A DNA stretch of 64,000 nt from Atopsyche davidsoni (GCA_022113835.1 JAILWY010000021.1:11284001-11348000), one strand, 5' to 3'. Shown: positions 1 through 12,511, counted from the first letter of the stretch. The notes: a model not told the origin generated them from the letters alone. A program made the numbers and translations.

Positions 1-619
1 TAGACAAATAATTATCCAGGTATTTTTAATATTTATTTTATACTCTTTGTTGACTTTTTCATTATTATTTAGAATATTTAAATTTTCAAATGAGCACATC
101 TGTTCATGTTATTGTTGAAAATACTATTAGTATTCAATCCAAAAGAAGGTGATAAGAAAATATGTATTTAAATTTTTTCAGAATTTAAAAAAAACACAGA
201 TTTCTTACAAAATATATATAATTACATCCTGGTTATGTGATTGATATGTTTACCTACCGACATATGTTTATCTTGATGATATCATACTTTTTAAACAAAC
301 AAACTATAAAGAGTACTTATGTCTGTAAAGAAAATATTTGAAAAATAAAACCCCAGAGATATCTAAACTAAGATAATCAGAACGTACAGTTTATGAACAA
401 ATAGCTAGCTAGTAAAAAAAATAGATTATTTTAACTGTCTGTTCTTCCATTGCTTTTATGTAAAATACTGCAAACAAATGCTATTATTGAAAATATTGTA
501 CCTCTAGTTTGATTATATAAAATTATTTCATTATAACTTATAAAAATAGAAAACAGAGAAAATACACACACATTACAGTAAAATTAAATACATTTGAATA
601 AGAGGTTTACTATTTTTAA

Positions 620-700
620 TAATAATGAGCAACTACAAGTATACGTAGTTTGTTTCATGGATGGAAAACTAACGTGGATGCGGAGTTTATGCTAGAGGTT
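620..700 (-). pseudogene. Deletion scar of a type B CAP gene in unit 1
   Basis: The spacer landmark at 626-657 runs straight into a block homologous to sequence well upstream of gene B ('GAAAACTAACxTGGATGCGG', here from about 664, in unit 3 from about 16490). The whole gene, its UTRs and its TATA box are absent. The junction near 658-664 differs from the unit 2 junction, so the two losses are separate events or one was extended later. Confidence 0.65.
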
Positions 701-1220
701 GGAAGTTGGAAGTATGGCTGAATTAGTGAGACTGGCCCAGATTGAATTAAATTCGACGAAATGGTCGAGAAGGAGAAGCATCAGAGTAAGATCATTTACA
801 TTGATAAGCTAGAGTTTATGGCATTATAGAATCTTTATTATATATATATTTATAATATATAAACCTTGTGGAGTCGACGTGTCGACACACGTACACGTGG
901 ATGCCTCAGTTTCGACTTGTATTGATTTTTTGTAGTCTTTAAAGATTTGCTCTTTCTTCACAGCTGTGCCAATAATACGATAGATAGTAGAGGATTGTTG
1001 CGAAATTTGTATTCGTTTTCGAGATTTCTTTTAATGCGTTATCATTTAATTTCGGCGAAATATCCACACATTGTTTGGGGTAGCTAGACCAGTCAGCTTC
1101 TTGGTCGTGAGGAATTAGCGATGGCTCCTTCGTGGGGATGGATTCTTTGATGATATTCGGGATCCATCGGATGCAGCGGTGCGGTGCGATTTCAATAGAC
1201 TTATATTCATATTAAGGAGT

Positions 1221-1604
1221 AGTGATTAATGAAACGTATTTTGTTACTTCACATGAGTTTATTCTTAAGCATTACTAGTTTCGACCATTACACTTGTTCA
1301 TCTTCAGATGCAATGTCGCAATTTGCTATCAGTCGAAGAGTAAATAACACTATGCTTCATATTAGAAATACACAAGAATACAATATAACACGATATATTA
1401 AATGTTAACCTCAACATAACGCAATCTAGGCATACATACCTGTATATTGGATTTTTATTATAACATTATGGCGATATTTGAATTTAAATGGATGTTACTT
1501 ATAAATTATGCTTGTATTTTGAATCTAAAGATAACCAAGTGAAACTAGTAATGCTTTAAAATATACTCATGAGAAGTAACAATATAGGTTTCATTCATCA
1601 TCAC
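1221..1604. mobile_element. Foldback element, family E, copy 1
   Basis: Imperfect inverted arms of about 65-70 bp (1221-1290 and 1535-1604) share TGTTACTTCxCATGAGT, then AAGCATTACTAGTTTC. The interior has no ORF. The left arm holds a hammerhead-like module on the minus strand (1269-1311). The same GGTCGAAACTAGT core recurs at 33788 and 59155. It looks like a non-autonomous element. Confidence 0.7.
1269..1311 (-). ncRNA. Hammerhead-like RNA module (family E copy 1)
   Basis: Read on the minus strand: GCAT (1308-1311), CTGAAGA (1301-1307), an extra T, a weak stem II GAAC...GGTC (1296-1299 with 1283-1286), GAAAC (1278-1282), loop TA, GTA (1273-1275), ATGC (1269-1272). GCAT and ATGC can pair as stem I, and A-C / G-T as a two-pair stem III. 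This matches the CUGANGA...GAAA...UH layout of a type I hammerhead except for the extra T and a mispaired stem II. Activity is unproven. Confidence 0.35.
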
Positions 1605-2493
1605 AATGGATCTTCACAAAGTAATCGCCTTATCCCTTAACAATAAGGAAGTAGGTTTATCGGGTCGTGATTTAAATATTTCAGTATAATATTTAGTTAC
1701 TTATCATAAAAACATGTTCGTTGAGACGATTTTTAAACAATGTCTTTAATTTAAAATTTAATGTTGAAAACTGAAAAGTTGCTTTAATTTTAAATAATTT
1801 GTTCATCAAAAAAATGTGTTTTTATGTCGAGTTGAACTTTTCACAACATTATTGTAAAGCTAATGACATATTTTAAATTTTACCAATGATCAAACAGAAA
1901 AACAAATAAAACAAGCATTTTACTTACCATGCAATTTTATTATTCATTAAAAAAGTATAAAAAATTATATTTTTTTACTATACTGGATTTAAAACGATTA
2001 CTAATAATTTTTTTATTATGAAATAGCAAAAAACAGGTCATTTGATTGTAGATATATTTATTTTGATTAAACTATTGGGACAACGTTTGACGATTCTTCT
2101 AATGTGAAAAAGATCTCTAGCTTTCTCAGTGATTAGTTGTTTCATAAACCTTTATATTTGATGAAAATATAAATACCAAAAAAGGATTAAAATGGAAAAG
2201 TATTTATAATTCTAAGGAACACTTTAAAAGTTTTTAATTGTTTTTGATATGTAAATGATATAGGGAAACATGTATGATTACGGTAAAAAAATGGTTATAG
2301 TGTATAATTGATTTTATTATAAGTTATCAAATTTGTATTATAGTTTAATCTACAAAGTTATATATTTAACATTTTTTTTCTACCATTTATAAGAAAAATA
2401 ATTTGAATCTGTAGTTTAATGAATGAAAAATTATCAAATATTGCAATAAAATTTTTCATCTGAATCTTCGGAATAACACAAGCATATTCAATA

Positions 2494-5400
2494 TCATTTC
2501 GTGCTGGTCAAACATTTATTTCCATAAGACTTGGCGCATTGATTTTTGCAGCACAAGTTTTGGCAAGCTCCTTTTCCTGCAATGTAAGGATACTGATCCC
2601 GGTAGTTACCCCTGAAATAAAAAAAAGTATTGTCTTGAGATAATCTTTGTGTTTTTTAATATTAATTTAAATTGTTTATAATTTATTACCAGTCCTGAAA
2701 TACAAAGTAATTTTAAAAAAAATCTTCACAGCCTGAAACGTTCGCATTCCGACAATAGATCAGAATTGATATTAGTTTAATATAAATTTAAGAAATATTA
2801 TTTTTGTCGTAATGCGATATCGATGTGATGTGCACCATGAACGTAATGGTACATTCTGTTAAATATGGATTTGCAATTTATTGATATACTAACGGCAATA
2901 TGAAACAATATTTAAAAATCCTACTACCACTCAAACTATTTCAAAGCGTAGTCTATAAAGAGGAGTTTTTTTTGTCAAAGGCACGTCATTGTATCATGAT
3001 TGCAAATTAATTATCAAAAAAAAATCTTATATTCACAAAAATATTAAAAATAAATTTTAACAAAATATACGGCCCTGACTTATATGACGCTTGAAGTTCA
3101 GGAGTCAAATGTTGATTCTATACCGATTTTGCAAATGTAGTATAGAAAGCTTCTATTGCAACAAAATAATTAATTGGAGAACTAGTAAATTCTCCGTGAG
3201 AAGCACTGTTTGAACAGTCATAGGCTGAGTGAATAAAGGTTTGAGAAAAGGTTGCACAATACCCACAGAAAAGCTATAAATTAATCAATATTTTAGATAA
3301 GAAATACGGAAACGAGATACTTACGGTGGGCCGTAGTTGCACACATGGAATGTTTTGGTTGAGCCTGCCTCAGTGAATTGCGCAACTCCGCATCCAATGT
3401 ATAGAGTATTGGCCCAGACGACCTGAAAACAAAGACCCAGTTTAAAATATTGTTAAAATAATCAATCGAAACGTATTAAAATTGTCACCTATAACCAATA
3501 GACCCCTCGAAAAATTAAATATGTGTTGTTACTCTTAATAGATTAATATCAATAATTTTACCTGAGTATAATGACCAGTTTGCTTTGTTTTGGTCGGATC
3601 CGATACATACTTGCCGTATGTATAATCCAAATATTCGTTGAACCATTTCATAACTGCTGTTTTCCAATCTGGTAATTGTCGAGTTTTAGATGATGTTATG
3701 TGCATGTAAATATTCTCTCCAAGAGCAAATCTAACTGAAATGACCAAAAAACTTGATTAAATATATATCCAACAGAATAGGTATAATCGCAAATTTTTCT
3801 TTATAAGTATCACAAGTATTGCATTAAATATTCAGCCTTTTAATTTTTTTTCAGACAAAAAAATCTTACTGCAGAACTTTCAGGAAGTATGGACGTGGAT
3901 TTTAACGTGGACCATGGTGCTATTTAAATGCAGATACCTCCAAAGAAAGAGGCAGGAAGGTAACCATGATGCATGATGACTGTCTCCAGCTCTTATCTTC
4001 GCTCAATATGTAGTATATATATATTTATATATATATATAAAATTATAAAGTCATATATATTTATGTGGGTGTATATATTATATACTAACACATAAAAATT
4101 TACAATATACTTACGAACTTGACGATATGCACTATCTGAATGTCCGTAGTTCAATTTATTTGCCCAATTTTGCGCCTTTGCCGCTATTTCGTCGTCCCAT
4201 ACCTAAAAACCCAATGAGTCGCAATTCAGTTGCTTTAAAAAAAAATTAATATTCAATTTTGAAAAAATTATATCACGCCATCAGGTGTCAAAGTTTTTTA
4301 AAAACCTAAATGAAACTGAATGTCGTTAAGAATTACTGTATTATACATATATAGTGACACTAAACACTGTATATCTGGCCGATTTCAAAATTTCAATGAA
4401 ATAATTTTACTTATTGAGTAGAAGTAATTTTTATAATTGTATCTATAGTATACTGATTTGTTTAATAAATACGTTTTAAACTTAAATATTTTAAAATATT
4501 GGATGACAATGAGTATGCTGCTTTGTTTATTAAAAAAAAATTGTTTGTTCTCAAAATATATGTGTTTTTTAATAAAAAAAACCCCGGTTAAATATGAAAT
4601 TAGTATATCATTACTGACTACTTACAACCCTTTGCATATTCGATGACCCTGGCTGTTTGGGGCACAATCCATTTGCAACTCGTTTTCGGAGTTGGTTATG
4701 AAGATCAGTTATCACTTTTATATCTGTACATGTGACCTTTGAGTATACTAGAATGTAATTAAAAAAACACCACTAGTAAAATATATAAATATACAGTTAC
4801 GTAAATGTTGAGAATAAGGCTGCAGATGAGGAGTAGAAATAAGCAGGTATTGTTTTTAATATCGAGTGTGATAAAATTCTATTTGATCCCATGAAGTATC
4901 GCTCGTTACTGTGTATCGTTGTGTTTTATTTACGTGGACTGGCGCCTCCGTTTATAATATGATTATAATATAAAACTAATTAAAAAATTTAAATAGTGGA
5001 AATAAATATACGTTCAAAATTTAATAAATGAAATCATATAAGTTTTCCTGTAATGATTGTAATTTAATAATAAAATTTCCATGAAGCTGTATTAACGGAA
5101 CGTTTTTTAAAACCGTTGGATAACCCTCCAGTTGTTAGGACGCAACGTGTTATGGGGGTTATAGTCGCATCCCATGCTATAAATATTTCTACCCCGTGTA
5201 CAACGAAGTTTTTTTTTCCAGAAAAAAGGACATTCTCTTTGTGTAAAAATTTTAACGAAAAGTAGAATTTCAATATATATTTATTAAGATGAGCTCTTTT
5301 TGCCAAGAGTATTGTAATAAAATAAAAATTGAGATGTGAGGGACTCGTTGGTTTGTAATGCGGTGTTTGTTCACTTAAATTTTTTTAAAATTAGATATCT

Positions 5401-5575
5401 TAAATATTGATTATTTTTTAAATATTTATTGGGATGTTTAATTTGATTTTCATTGTGTAATAAAGAAGAACCACCGAATAACAACACAGTTGGATGACTT
5501 ACACAATACTTTTTGGGATGCCACAGCTGCCACCAGCCCAGATGCAACGAAGAATAGGAACAAAATGTTCACCAT
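2494..5575 (-). CDS. Secreted CAP-domain protein, antigen 5 / venom allergen-like (gene A1), six exons
   Basis: Exons in transcription order are 5503-5575, 4626-4747, 4115-4202, 3562-3734, 3325-3422 and 2494-2611. Every intron has GT-AG ends and phases match, giving 672 nt and 223 aa. Residues 1-20 form a hydrophobic signal peptide ending near VAAVAS. Residues 31-185 form the CAP domain: HNQLRKRVANG, WDDEIAAKAQNWAN, LGENIY, GHYTQVVWA and HVCNYGP. The CAP tetrad is visible as His86, Glu101, Glu128 and His149. A Cys-rich tail follows (Cys201, 205, 206, 210, 218). Unlike classical wasp antigen 5, the HD-x-C-R cysteine after the first His is absent (HSDSAYR). The protein is probably extracellular, for example salivary, venom or haemolymph. 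The function of such proteins is usually unknown, and CAP family membership does not by itself mean toxicity. A TATA box lies about 93 bp upstream of the ATG. Family and exon structure are firm; the role is not. Confidence 0.93.
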
Positions 5576-5667
5576 TTTTAATATTGTACAATTATGTTTC
5601 CACTTAATATTCGTGTGTTCATCTAAATATGACTCACTTTGATATGGTTTCAGTAATAAGCGCTTGC

Positions 5668-5675
5668 TATTTATA
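5668..5675 (-). promoter_or_regulatory. TATA box of gene A1
   Basis: TATAAATA on the minus strand lies about 93 bp upstream of the A1 start codon. The same box, followed by AGCAAxCGCTTATTAC-like sequence, is kept upstream of A2. TATAAATAGC also precedes gene B, so the three genes probably share one core promoter design. Transcription would be expected to start about 30 bp downstream, near 5640. Confidence 0.65.
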
Positions 5676-6648
5676 TGCGGTGATTTGTTTATAATGAACA
5701 TTCTTTGATAAAGGCTCATCCTAAAAGAAGATGGATTTTTGACATCAATATTTTTTATGACCCCCGCATATATATATTTATATATTGATATATTTATATA
5801 TATCAATTAAGAACTATAAATACTTATTTATAATACTAAATTGTTGAGATAATGTGAAATATTCAGTAATAGTTCTATTTCCTTGGCTAAGAGTATTTTA
5901 TATTACTGAATGATTTGTAATACTATCACTTATACTTAAACATTTTCTTATGCCTCAAAATTTATAAAGCATCCCTCATATAAAAAATTTATTAATCGGA
6001 AAAGCAGACAAATATTTATACAGGTATTTTTTAATATTTCTTTACATTCTTTGTTGACTTTTTCATTATTATTTACAATATTTTACTTTTAAAATAGGCA
6101 CATCTGTTCCTGTTATTGTTAAAAAGACTATTAGTTTTCAATCCAAAAGATGGTGATAAGAAAATATAGTTTTTAATTTTCTTAGAATTTAAAAAATACT
6201 TATTATATAATTACATCCTGGTTATATGATTGACTTGTTTACCTTCCGCCTTATGTTTATTTTGATGATATAATACTTTTCCAACAAACAAACTATAAAG
6301 AGTCCTTATGTCTGTAAAGAAAGTATTTGAAAAATAAAACCCCAGAGATATCCAAACTAAGATAATCAAAACGTACAGTTTATGAACAAATAGCTGGCTA
6401 GTAAAAAAATTAGATTATTTTAACGGTCTGTTCTTCCATTGCTTTTATGTAAAGTACTGCAAATAAATGCTATTATTGAAAATATTGTACCTCTAGGTTG
6501 ATTATATAAACTTATTTCATTATAATTTTTAAAAATAGAAAACAGAGAAAATACACAAACATTACAGTAAAATTAAATACAATTGAATAAGATATTTAAT
6601 ATTTTTAATAATAATGAGCAACTACAAGTATACGTAGTTTTTTTTCAC

Positions 6649-6850
6649 GTTTAATTCACATTCAGTATTTTCCAATATGATGTACATTTTAAATTATTAA
6701 CGGTGTAAAGTGATTTAATAGATTATATTCGACGTGCCTACCCAGCTGATGAGGTTCTAGTAAATATTCACAACAAACCCATGCTATTTATACGAAATAT
6801 TCAAAATTGGTCGTTTAGTTTTCTATGGCTCTGATTAAGGGTTGTTCATA
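6649..6850 (-). pseudogene. Deleted relic of a type B CAP gene in unit 2
   Basis: About 30 bp matching the last codons and stop region of gene B (6649-6682) are joined almost directly to sequence matching its 5' UTR and core promoter (about 6713-6850). The promoter part includes TATAAATA at 6785-6792 and a GCTGATGAG block equivalent to gene B's GCTGGTGAG. About 2.4 kb of gene body, with nearly all exons and introns, is missing relative to gene B. The orphan promoter faces the tail of the lost gene and then the spacer. Confidence 0.75.
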
Positions 6851-7679
6851 TGAACGGTTTGTTATTCGTTATAATCTTAAAGCGGTATACTTTGAAAAAA
6901 GGGCATTGAAATGTGAAAACTTACGTAGATGCGGAATTTATGCAAGAGGTTGGAAGTTGGAAGTATGGCCGAATTAGTGAAATTGGCCTAGATTGAATTA
7001 AATTTGTCCCCAACCTTCTATGAGGAGAGGCATCAGAGTAAGATCATTTTCTTTGATATGCCAATTTTATTGCATTATAGAATCTTTATTATATATATTT
7101 ATATTTATAATAAATAAACCTTGTTGTGTTGATACACCATCATGCCTCAGCCATGAGTCGGTATCGACCTGTATTGATTTTTTGTCGTCTTTAAAGATTT
7201 GCCCTTACTTAACAGCTGTGCCAATTATACAATTGATAATAGAAGGTTGTTAAACTAGGCTCAGCTGTGCGTGAGTCTGTTGATATTTCCCGCTTGTTTT
7301 AGACGAGATTCAGTGATCAGTTGTTTCATAAACCTTTATATTTGAAGAAAATATAAATACCAAAAAAGTATTTATAATTCTAAGATACACTTAAATTTTT
7401 TTTAATTGTTTTTGATATGCAGGCGTTAATCGGGAAATATGCATGATAACGGTGAAAAAAATGGTTTTAGTGTATAATTGTATTTATTATTAGTATTCAA
7501 ATTTGTACTTTTTTTTAATCTACAAAGCATTATATTTTACATTTTTTTTCTACCTTTTATATGAAGAGGTAATTTGTATCTGTAGTTTAATGAATAAAAA
7601 ATTATGAACTATTGCAATTAAATTTTTCATCTGAATCTTCGGAATTAGACAAGCATATTCAATAACACTTCGTGCTGGT

Positions 7680-10600
7680 CTAACATTTATTTCCATAAGG
7701 CTTGGCGCATTGATTTTTGCAGCACAGGTTTTGGCAAGTTCCTCCTCCTGCAATGTAAGGAAACTGACCCCGGTAGTTACCCCTGTAATAATAATAAAAA
7801 AAAGTTTTGAAATAACCTCTATCTCTTTAATTTAAAGCAAAATTTTAATTATATTCCAGTCCTTAAATATAGTCATTAAAAATCAAAATTCCAAACAGCT
7901 TAAAACGTTCGGTCCGACAACACATCAGCTTTGATATTAGTTGAATAAATTTATTTAATACATGAATTAATATTTATAATGTGTATTGACATATAAATAT
8001 TAAGTAATGCGATATATGATCTACATTTGTGATAAATATGGATTTGCAATTTATTGATATACCAACGGCAGTTTGAGACAATTTGTAATAATCCTATAAC
8101 CACTCAAATCATTCCAAAGCGTAGTCTATTAAGATCCACACAATTGTTTTTGTTGTTGTCAAAGGAAGGTCATTGTTTCATGTTCGCAAATTATTTATTA
8201 AAAGGAAATCTTATATTCACAAAAATATTAAAAATAAATTTTAACAAAATATATATCTCTGTCTTATATGACGCTTGAAGTTCAGGAGTCAAATGTTGAT
8301 TCTAAACCGATTTTGCAAATTTAGTAAAGAAAGCTTCTATTACAACAAAATAATTAATCAGAGAACAAGTACATTCTCCGTGAGAAGCACTGTTTGAACA
8401 GTCATAGGCTGAGTGAATAAAGGTTTAAGAAAAGGTTGCACAATACCCACAGAAAAGCATTAAATTATTCAATATTTAAGATGGTGATAAAATGGGGATT
8501 TACGGAAATGAGATACTTACGGTGGACCGTAGTTGCACACATGTAGTGATTTGGTATAGCCCCCCTCAGTGAATTGCGCAACTCCGCACCCGATGTACAT
8601 AGTATCGGCCCAGACAACCTGAAAGCATAGACACTGATTAAAATATTGTTTAAATAATCAAACGAAACGTATTAAAATAGTAACCTAAAAGACACCTCGA
8701 AAAATAATTAATGCGTTGTCACTTTTAATAAATTAATATCAGTAATTTTACCTGAGTATAATGACCAGTTTCTTTTGTTGGAGTCGGATTCGATACAAAC
8801 TTGCCGTATTTATAATCCAAATTTTCGTCGTACCATGACATGACACATCTTTTCCAATCTGGTAATTTTCGAATAGTAGAACTTGTTTTGTGAATATACA
8901 TATTCTCTCCAACTGGAAATCTAGCTGTAATGACCAATAAATTTGATTTAATATATGCGACGGAATTGATATAGTCGCATATTTTCCTTTAAAAGTATGA
9001 CAAGTATTGCATTAAATATTCAGCCTTTAAATTTTTTCGTCATACGAAAAAAAATTTACTGCAGAACTTTCAGGAAGTATGAACGTGGAGTTTATCGTGG
9101 ACCATGGTGCTATTTAAATGCAAATACCTCCAAAGAAAGAGGCAGGAAGGTAACCATGATGCATGATGACCGTGTCCAGTTCATATCTTCGCTCTATATA
9201 TATTATATATGTATTAAATACACACAAAAATATAAACAATATACTTACGATCTAGACGATAGCTTTTATCTGAATGTAAGAAAACCATTTTGTTTGCCCA
9301 TCCTTGCGCCAATATTCCTAATTTGTCGTCCCATACCTAAAAACCCATTGATTCGTAATAATGTTGTTTTACAATAAATTAATATTATATTTTGACAAAT
9401 GATATTTATCTCGTATATTGTAATAATGTTTTTTTATTATAAACAACAACAACAACAACAACTATATATTAGGCAGATTTCAAAATTTCATTGAAATATT
9501 TTGTGTAATTTTACTTATTGAGCCAAAGGGAAAAAATACTTCTAACTTTTATAATAGTTCCTTTAGTATACTGATTTTTTTAATAAACACGTTTTAAACT
9601 TCAATCTTTTTACACACAAGATGACAATGGTCTTGAGTTTGCTGCTTTGTTGATTAATAATGGTTGTTTGTTCTCAAAATAATGTATTTTTTTTGTAAAA
9701 AAAACTGATTGAATATCAAATAAGTATATTATTTGGCAGTGGGGTGACTACTTACAACCCTTTGCATATTCGATGACCCTGGCTGGTTGGGGCACAATCC
9801 ATTTGCAACACGTTTTCGGAGTTCGTTATGGAGGTCAGTTATTACTTTCTTATCCGCACATGTGACCTTTGAGTTAACTAGAATGTAATTACAAAACACC
9901 ATTATTAAAATATATAAATATACAGTCACGTGAATGTTGAGAATAAGGCTGCAGATGAGGAGTATATTTAAGCAAGTATTGTTTTTAATATGGAGTGTTA
10001 TAAAATTCTATTTGATCCCATGAAGTATCGGTCGTTACTGTGTATCGTTGTGTTTTACGTACGTGGACTGGCGCCTCCGTTTATAATAAGATTTAAAAGT
10101 GTTTCGGGCAGTAAATAATAAAAGTGTGGAACCTCATTAGACTAAGTGCGGGCGGTCGGTCGGGGGTTGGTTTGCCGCACGGGGCACTTCCAATTCTGAT
10201 CGTATTTTTCATGAAATACTCCAGCAACCCGTTTTAATATCATCCAAATCAAATTAAATAATTTATTGAACACAAGTATTTAAAAAAAAAACAACAAGTT
10301 AATACGTTTTCATATTAAAGTTGTATCGCGTGTGCAAAGCAATACGGTTTTCATATTTGCATAGCATGAAAAAAAAAAAAAACAAAACCTATATGTTGAA
10401 ATGAATAAACGTTTAATATTTTTTAAATGAAATCATATAAGTTCTTCCTGCAATTATTGTATTTTGATGAACATGAAATTTTTATGAAGCTTTCTAAGTG
10501 TTACGTTTTTAAAAATCGTATACGAAATAAATAGAATTTTCCGAGGTATAAAACGATCATACAGTAGGTAAATATTTATTTTTATTTTTAGATGAAGCAT

Positions 10601-12298
10601 GTGAGGTCCGTATCGGGTTTCAGCTGACCGAGTAGTCGGGGCTGGATAGCTCTCGAGTGGGTTGGACGAGCAAAGGGGTGCTAGTCCAGTCTTTAGAGGA
10701 TGTTTCGGAACATTTCTATTACACTCCTGAATCCAAATTGACCCTACAGGGGCAAAGGAATCCACTAGAGTGGACAACGTACTGAAGATTGGAAACGCTA
10801 ACAGTATCACGTCCTTGCTTTAGGTATATGTTAATGCAAATAAATTAAGTGTTTACCTTAATTTTAAAGAAAATTCACCCAAACGGTTAGCAAGCATCTA
10901 AAAGATTGTAAATATGAGTACTATGAAATATAAATTTTAAAATATGACTTTCTGATAATATTGATGCTGATTATATTCATGGTGATTTTTCATGCTTTTT
11001 TATTATATAATTGTTAATTTGGATACCTGTAGTGAGCACAATAAACAGCATGTTTTTATTTTAAAAATACGTTACATTAGATATTTTAAATAACAAATTG
11101 TTTCTATTATTATCTCAGTAAGGTTGTACGTAAAATAATTCACACTTCTCTAAATCATTATTAATCTAACTGGAAATTGCGTTGTAATTGATAAGTGACC
11201 GTGGTACCAACAAAATGCTGTTAATGATAAAATTACTCGGTGGAATATTGCAAATGTGTTACTAATGAGATTTTTAATTTTATTTCCGCATAAAAATTCC
11301 AAGTATCATTCTTGAAATTATGATTGCTTACGTTTGTATCATTTTTGCTTACTCTTAGGCAATGACATAAAAAATAAGATAACCTTATGGAGAATTACGC
11401 TTGTTTTTTTTTTACAAATACAAATTCATCTACATTTTTCGTCATTGATTGTATAAATAGATCATACAACTTGCGTTAAAAAAAATGTGGATTATTAATG
11501 AAATATTGTTATGTATTTGCTATACATTTATTTTAAGTATTTATGTATCAATAAGACTTAATAAGGCTGCATTTTTGTTTTATAAAGTCGAGAAAGTTTG
11601 AAGACATTAAGCAATGCAAGAAAAGTTATTTCAATATTATACAGAGAAAATTACCTAAAATACAATTAGGCTATTATTTATGTCAATCAGTCAGGTTTTT
11701 TTTACCGAATAACTTACTCACATATAATTAGAGTAAATTTATATGTACACACATGAAAGAATATGAGGTAATAAAAAAGAACGTTGGATAACCCTCCAGT
11801 TGTTAGGACGCTACGTGTTATGGAGGCTGTACTCGCATCCCTGCTATAATTATTTCTACCCCGCGTACAACGAAGTGTTCTTTTTTTCCAGAAAAAAAGG
11901 ACATTCACTTTGTGTAAAAAGTTACATGAAAAGTAGAATTTCAATGTATATTTATTTAGATGAGATCTTTTTGCCAAGAGTATTTTAATTAAAGACTTTT
12001 TTTTGTCTCTTGTCGAAACAGATAATGTTCTTGCAAAAATAAGGGAGGTTTTTGAGATGTGAGGGACTCTAAAGTTTGTAGTGCGATGTTTAATCACTAT
12101 GAATTTTTTTAAATTAGATATTTAAAATATTGATTATTTTTAAAATATTTATTGGGATGTTTAATTTGATTTTCATTTTGTAATAAAGAAGAACCACCGA
12201 ATAACAACACAGATGGATGACTTACACAATACTTTTTGGGATGCCACAGCTGCCACCAGCCCAGATGCAAAGAAGAATAGGAACAAAATGTTCACCAT
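7680..12298 (-). CDS. Secreted CAP-domain protein, antigen 5 / venom allergen-like (gene A2), six exons
   Basis: Exons are 12226-12298, 9756-9877, 9249-9336, 8752-8924, 8521-8618 and 7680-7782, all with GT-AG ends, giving 657 nt and 218 aa. It is the tandem paralogue of A1 with identical exon lengths apart from the last. The signal peptide differs by one residue. The CAP tetrad is intact (His86, Glu101, Glu128, His149), as is GHYTQVVWA. Exon 3 is strongly changed (about half its residues differ from A1), and Cys121 is an extra unpaired candidate, giving nine cysteines in the mature protein. A TTG-to-TAG change ends the protein right after Cys218, removing the last five residues found in A1; the Cys-rich tail itself is complete. 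Intron 1 is enlarged to about 2.35 kb by two insertions, which could affect splicing. Probably functional and secreted; role unknown. Confidence 0.9.
10108..10390. other. Insertion in intron 1 of A2 (part 1)
   Basis: Relative to A1 intron 1, about 280 bp is added after the shared 'GGCGCCTCCGTTTATAAT' landmark. It starts with a GC-rich segment (GCGGGCGGTCGGTCGGGGG at about 10148) and ends in poly-A-like sequence (10370-10385). The A-rich end could reflect a retroposed piece, but no family is recognisable. Confidence 0.4.
10523..11778. other. Insertion in intron 1 of A2 (part 2), about 1.25 kb
   Basis: Homology to A1 intron 1 stops near 10523 and resumes at 11779 (ACGTTGGATAACCCTCCAG). The inserted DNA is AT-rich except for 10591-10822. 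That block is bounded on the plus strand by a TTTTTAG acceptor-like and an AG/GTATAT donor-like site. It has stops in all three plus frames but is open for 118 codons on the minus strand. No TIR or target duplication is evident and no protein family is recognised. It may be a captured or decayed exon. Confidence 0.4.
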
Positions 12299-12391
12299 AT
12301 TTAATAATGTACAGTTATGTTTCCACTTAATATCAGTGTGTTTATCTAAATATGACAAACTTAGATAATGGTTTCTGTAATAAGCGATTGC

Positions 12392-12399
12392 TATTTATA
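12392..12399 (-). promoter_or_regulatory. TATA box of gene A2
   Basis: TATAAATA on the minus strand lies about 94 bp upstream of the A2 ATG, in the same position and context as the A1 box. About 110 bp further upstream begins a (TA)n array, then a dispersed repeat and a second (TA)n array. Distal promoter sequence of A2 therefore differs from A1. Confidence 0.65.
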
Positions 12400-12507
12400 T
12401 GCAGTGATTTATTTGTATTGAACATTCATTGATAAAGGCTCATCCTAAGAGAATATGGATTTTTGTTATCAATATTTTTAATAACCTACGCATAAATATA
12501 TGTATAA

Positions 12508-12511
<4 letters not shown>

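Larger units (their letters stand above)
1003..2110. other. Unit 1-specific insertion between type B scar and gene A1
   Basis: Unit 1 carries about 1.1 kb here, while unit 2 has only about 60 bp (7250-7310) between the same flanking landmarks. It contains the foldback element at 1221-1604; the remainder is AT-rich with no ORF, TIR or recognisable gene. Confidence 0.55.

Noticed and set aside
8997..9377. 126-codon plus-strand frame over A2 exon 3
   Set aside because: Shadow of the minus-strand CAP gene and its conserved intron block.
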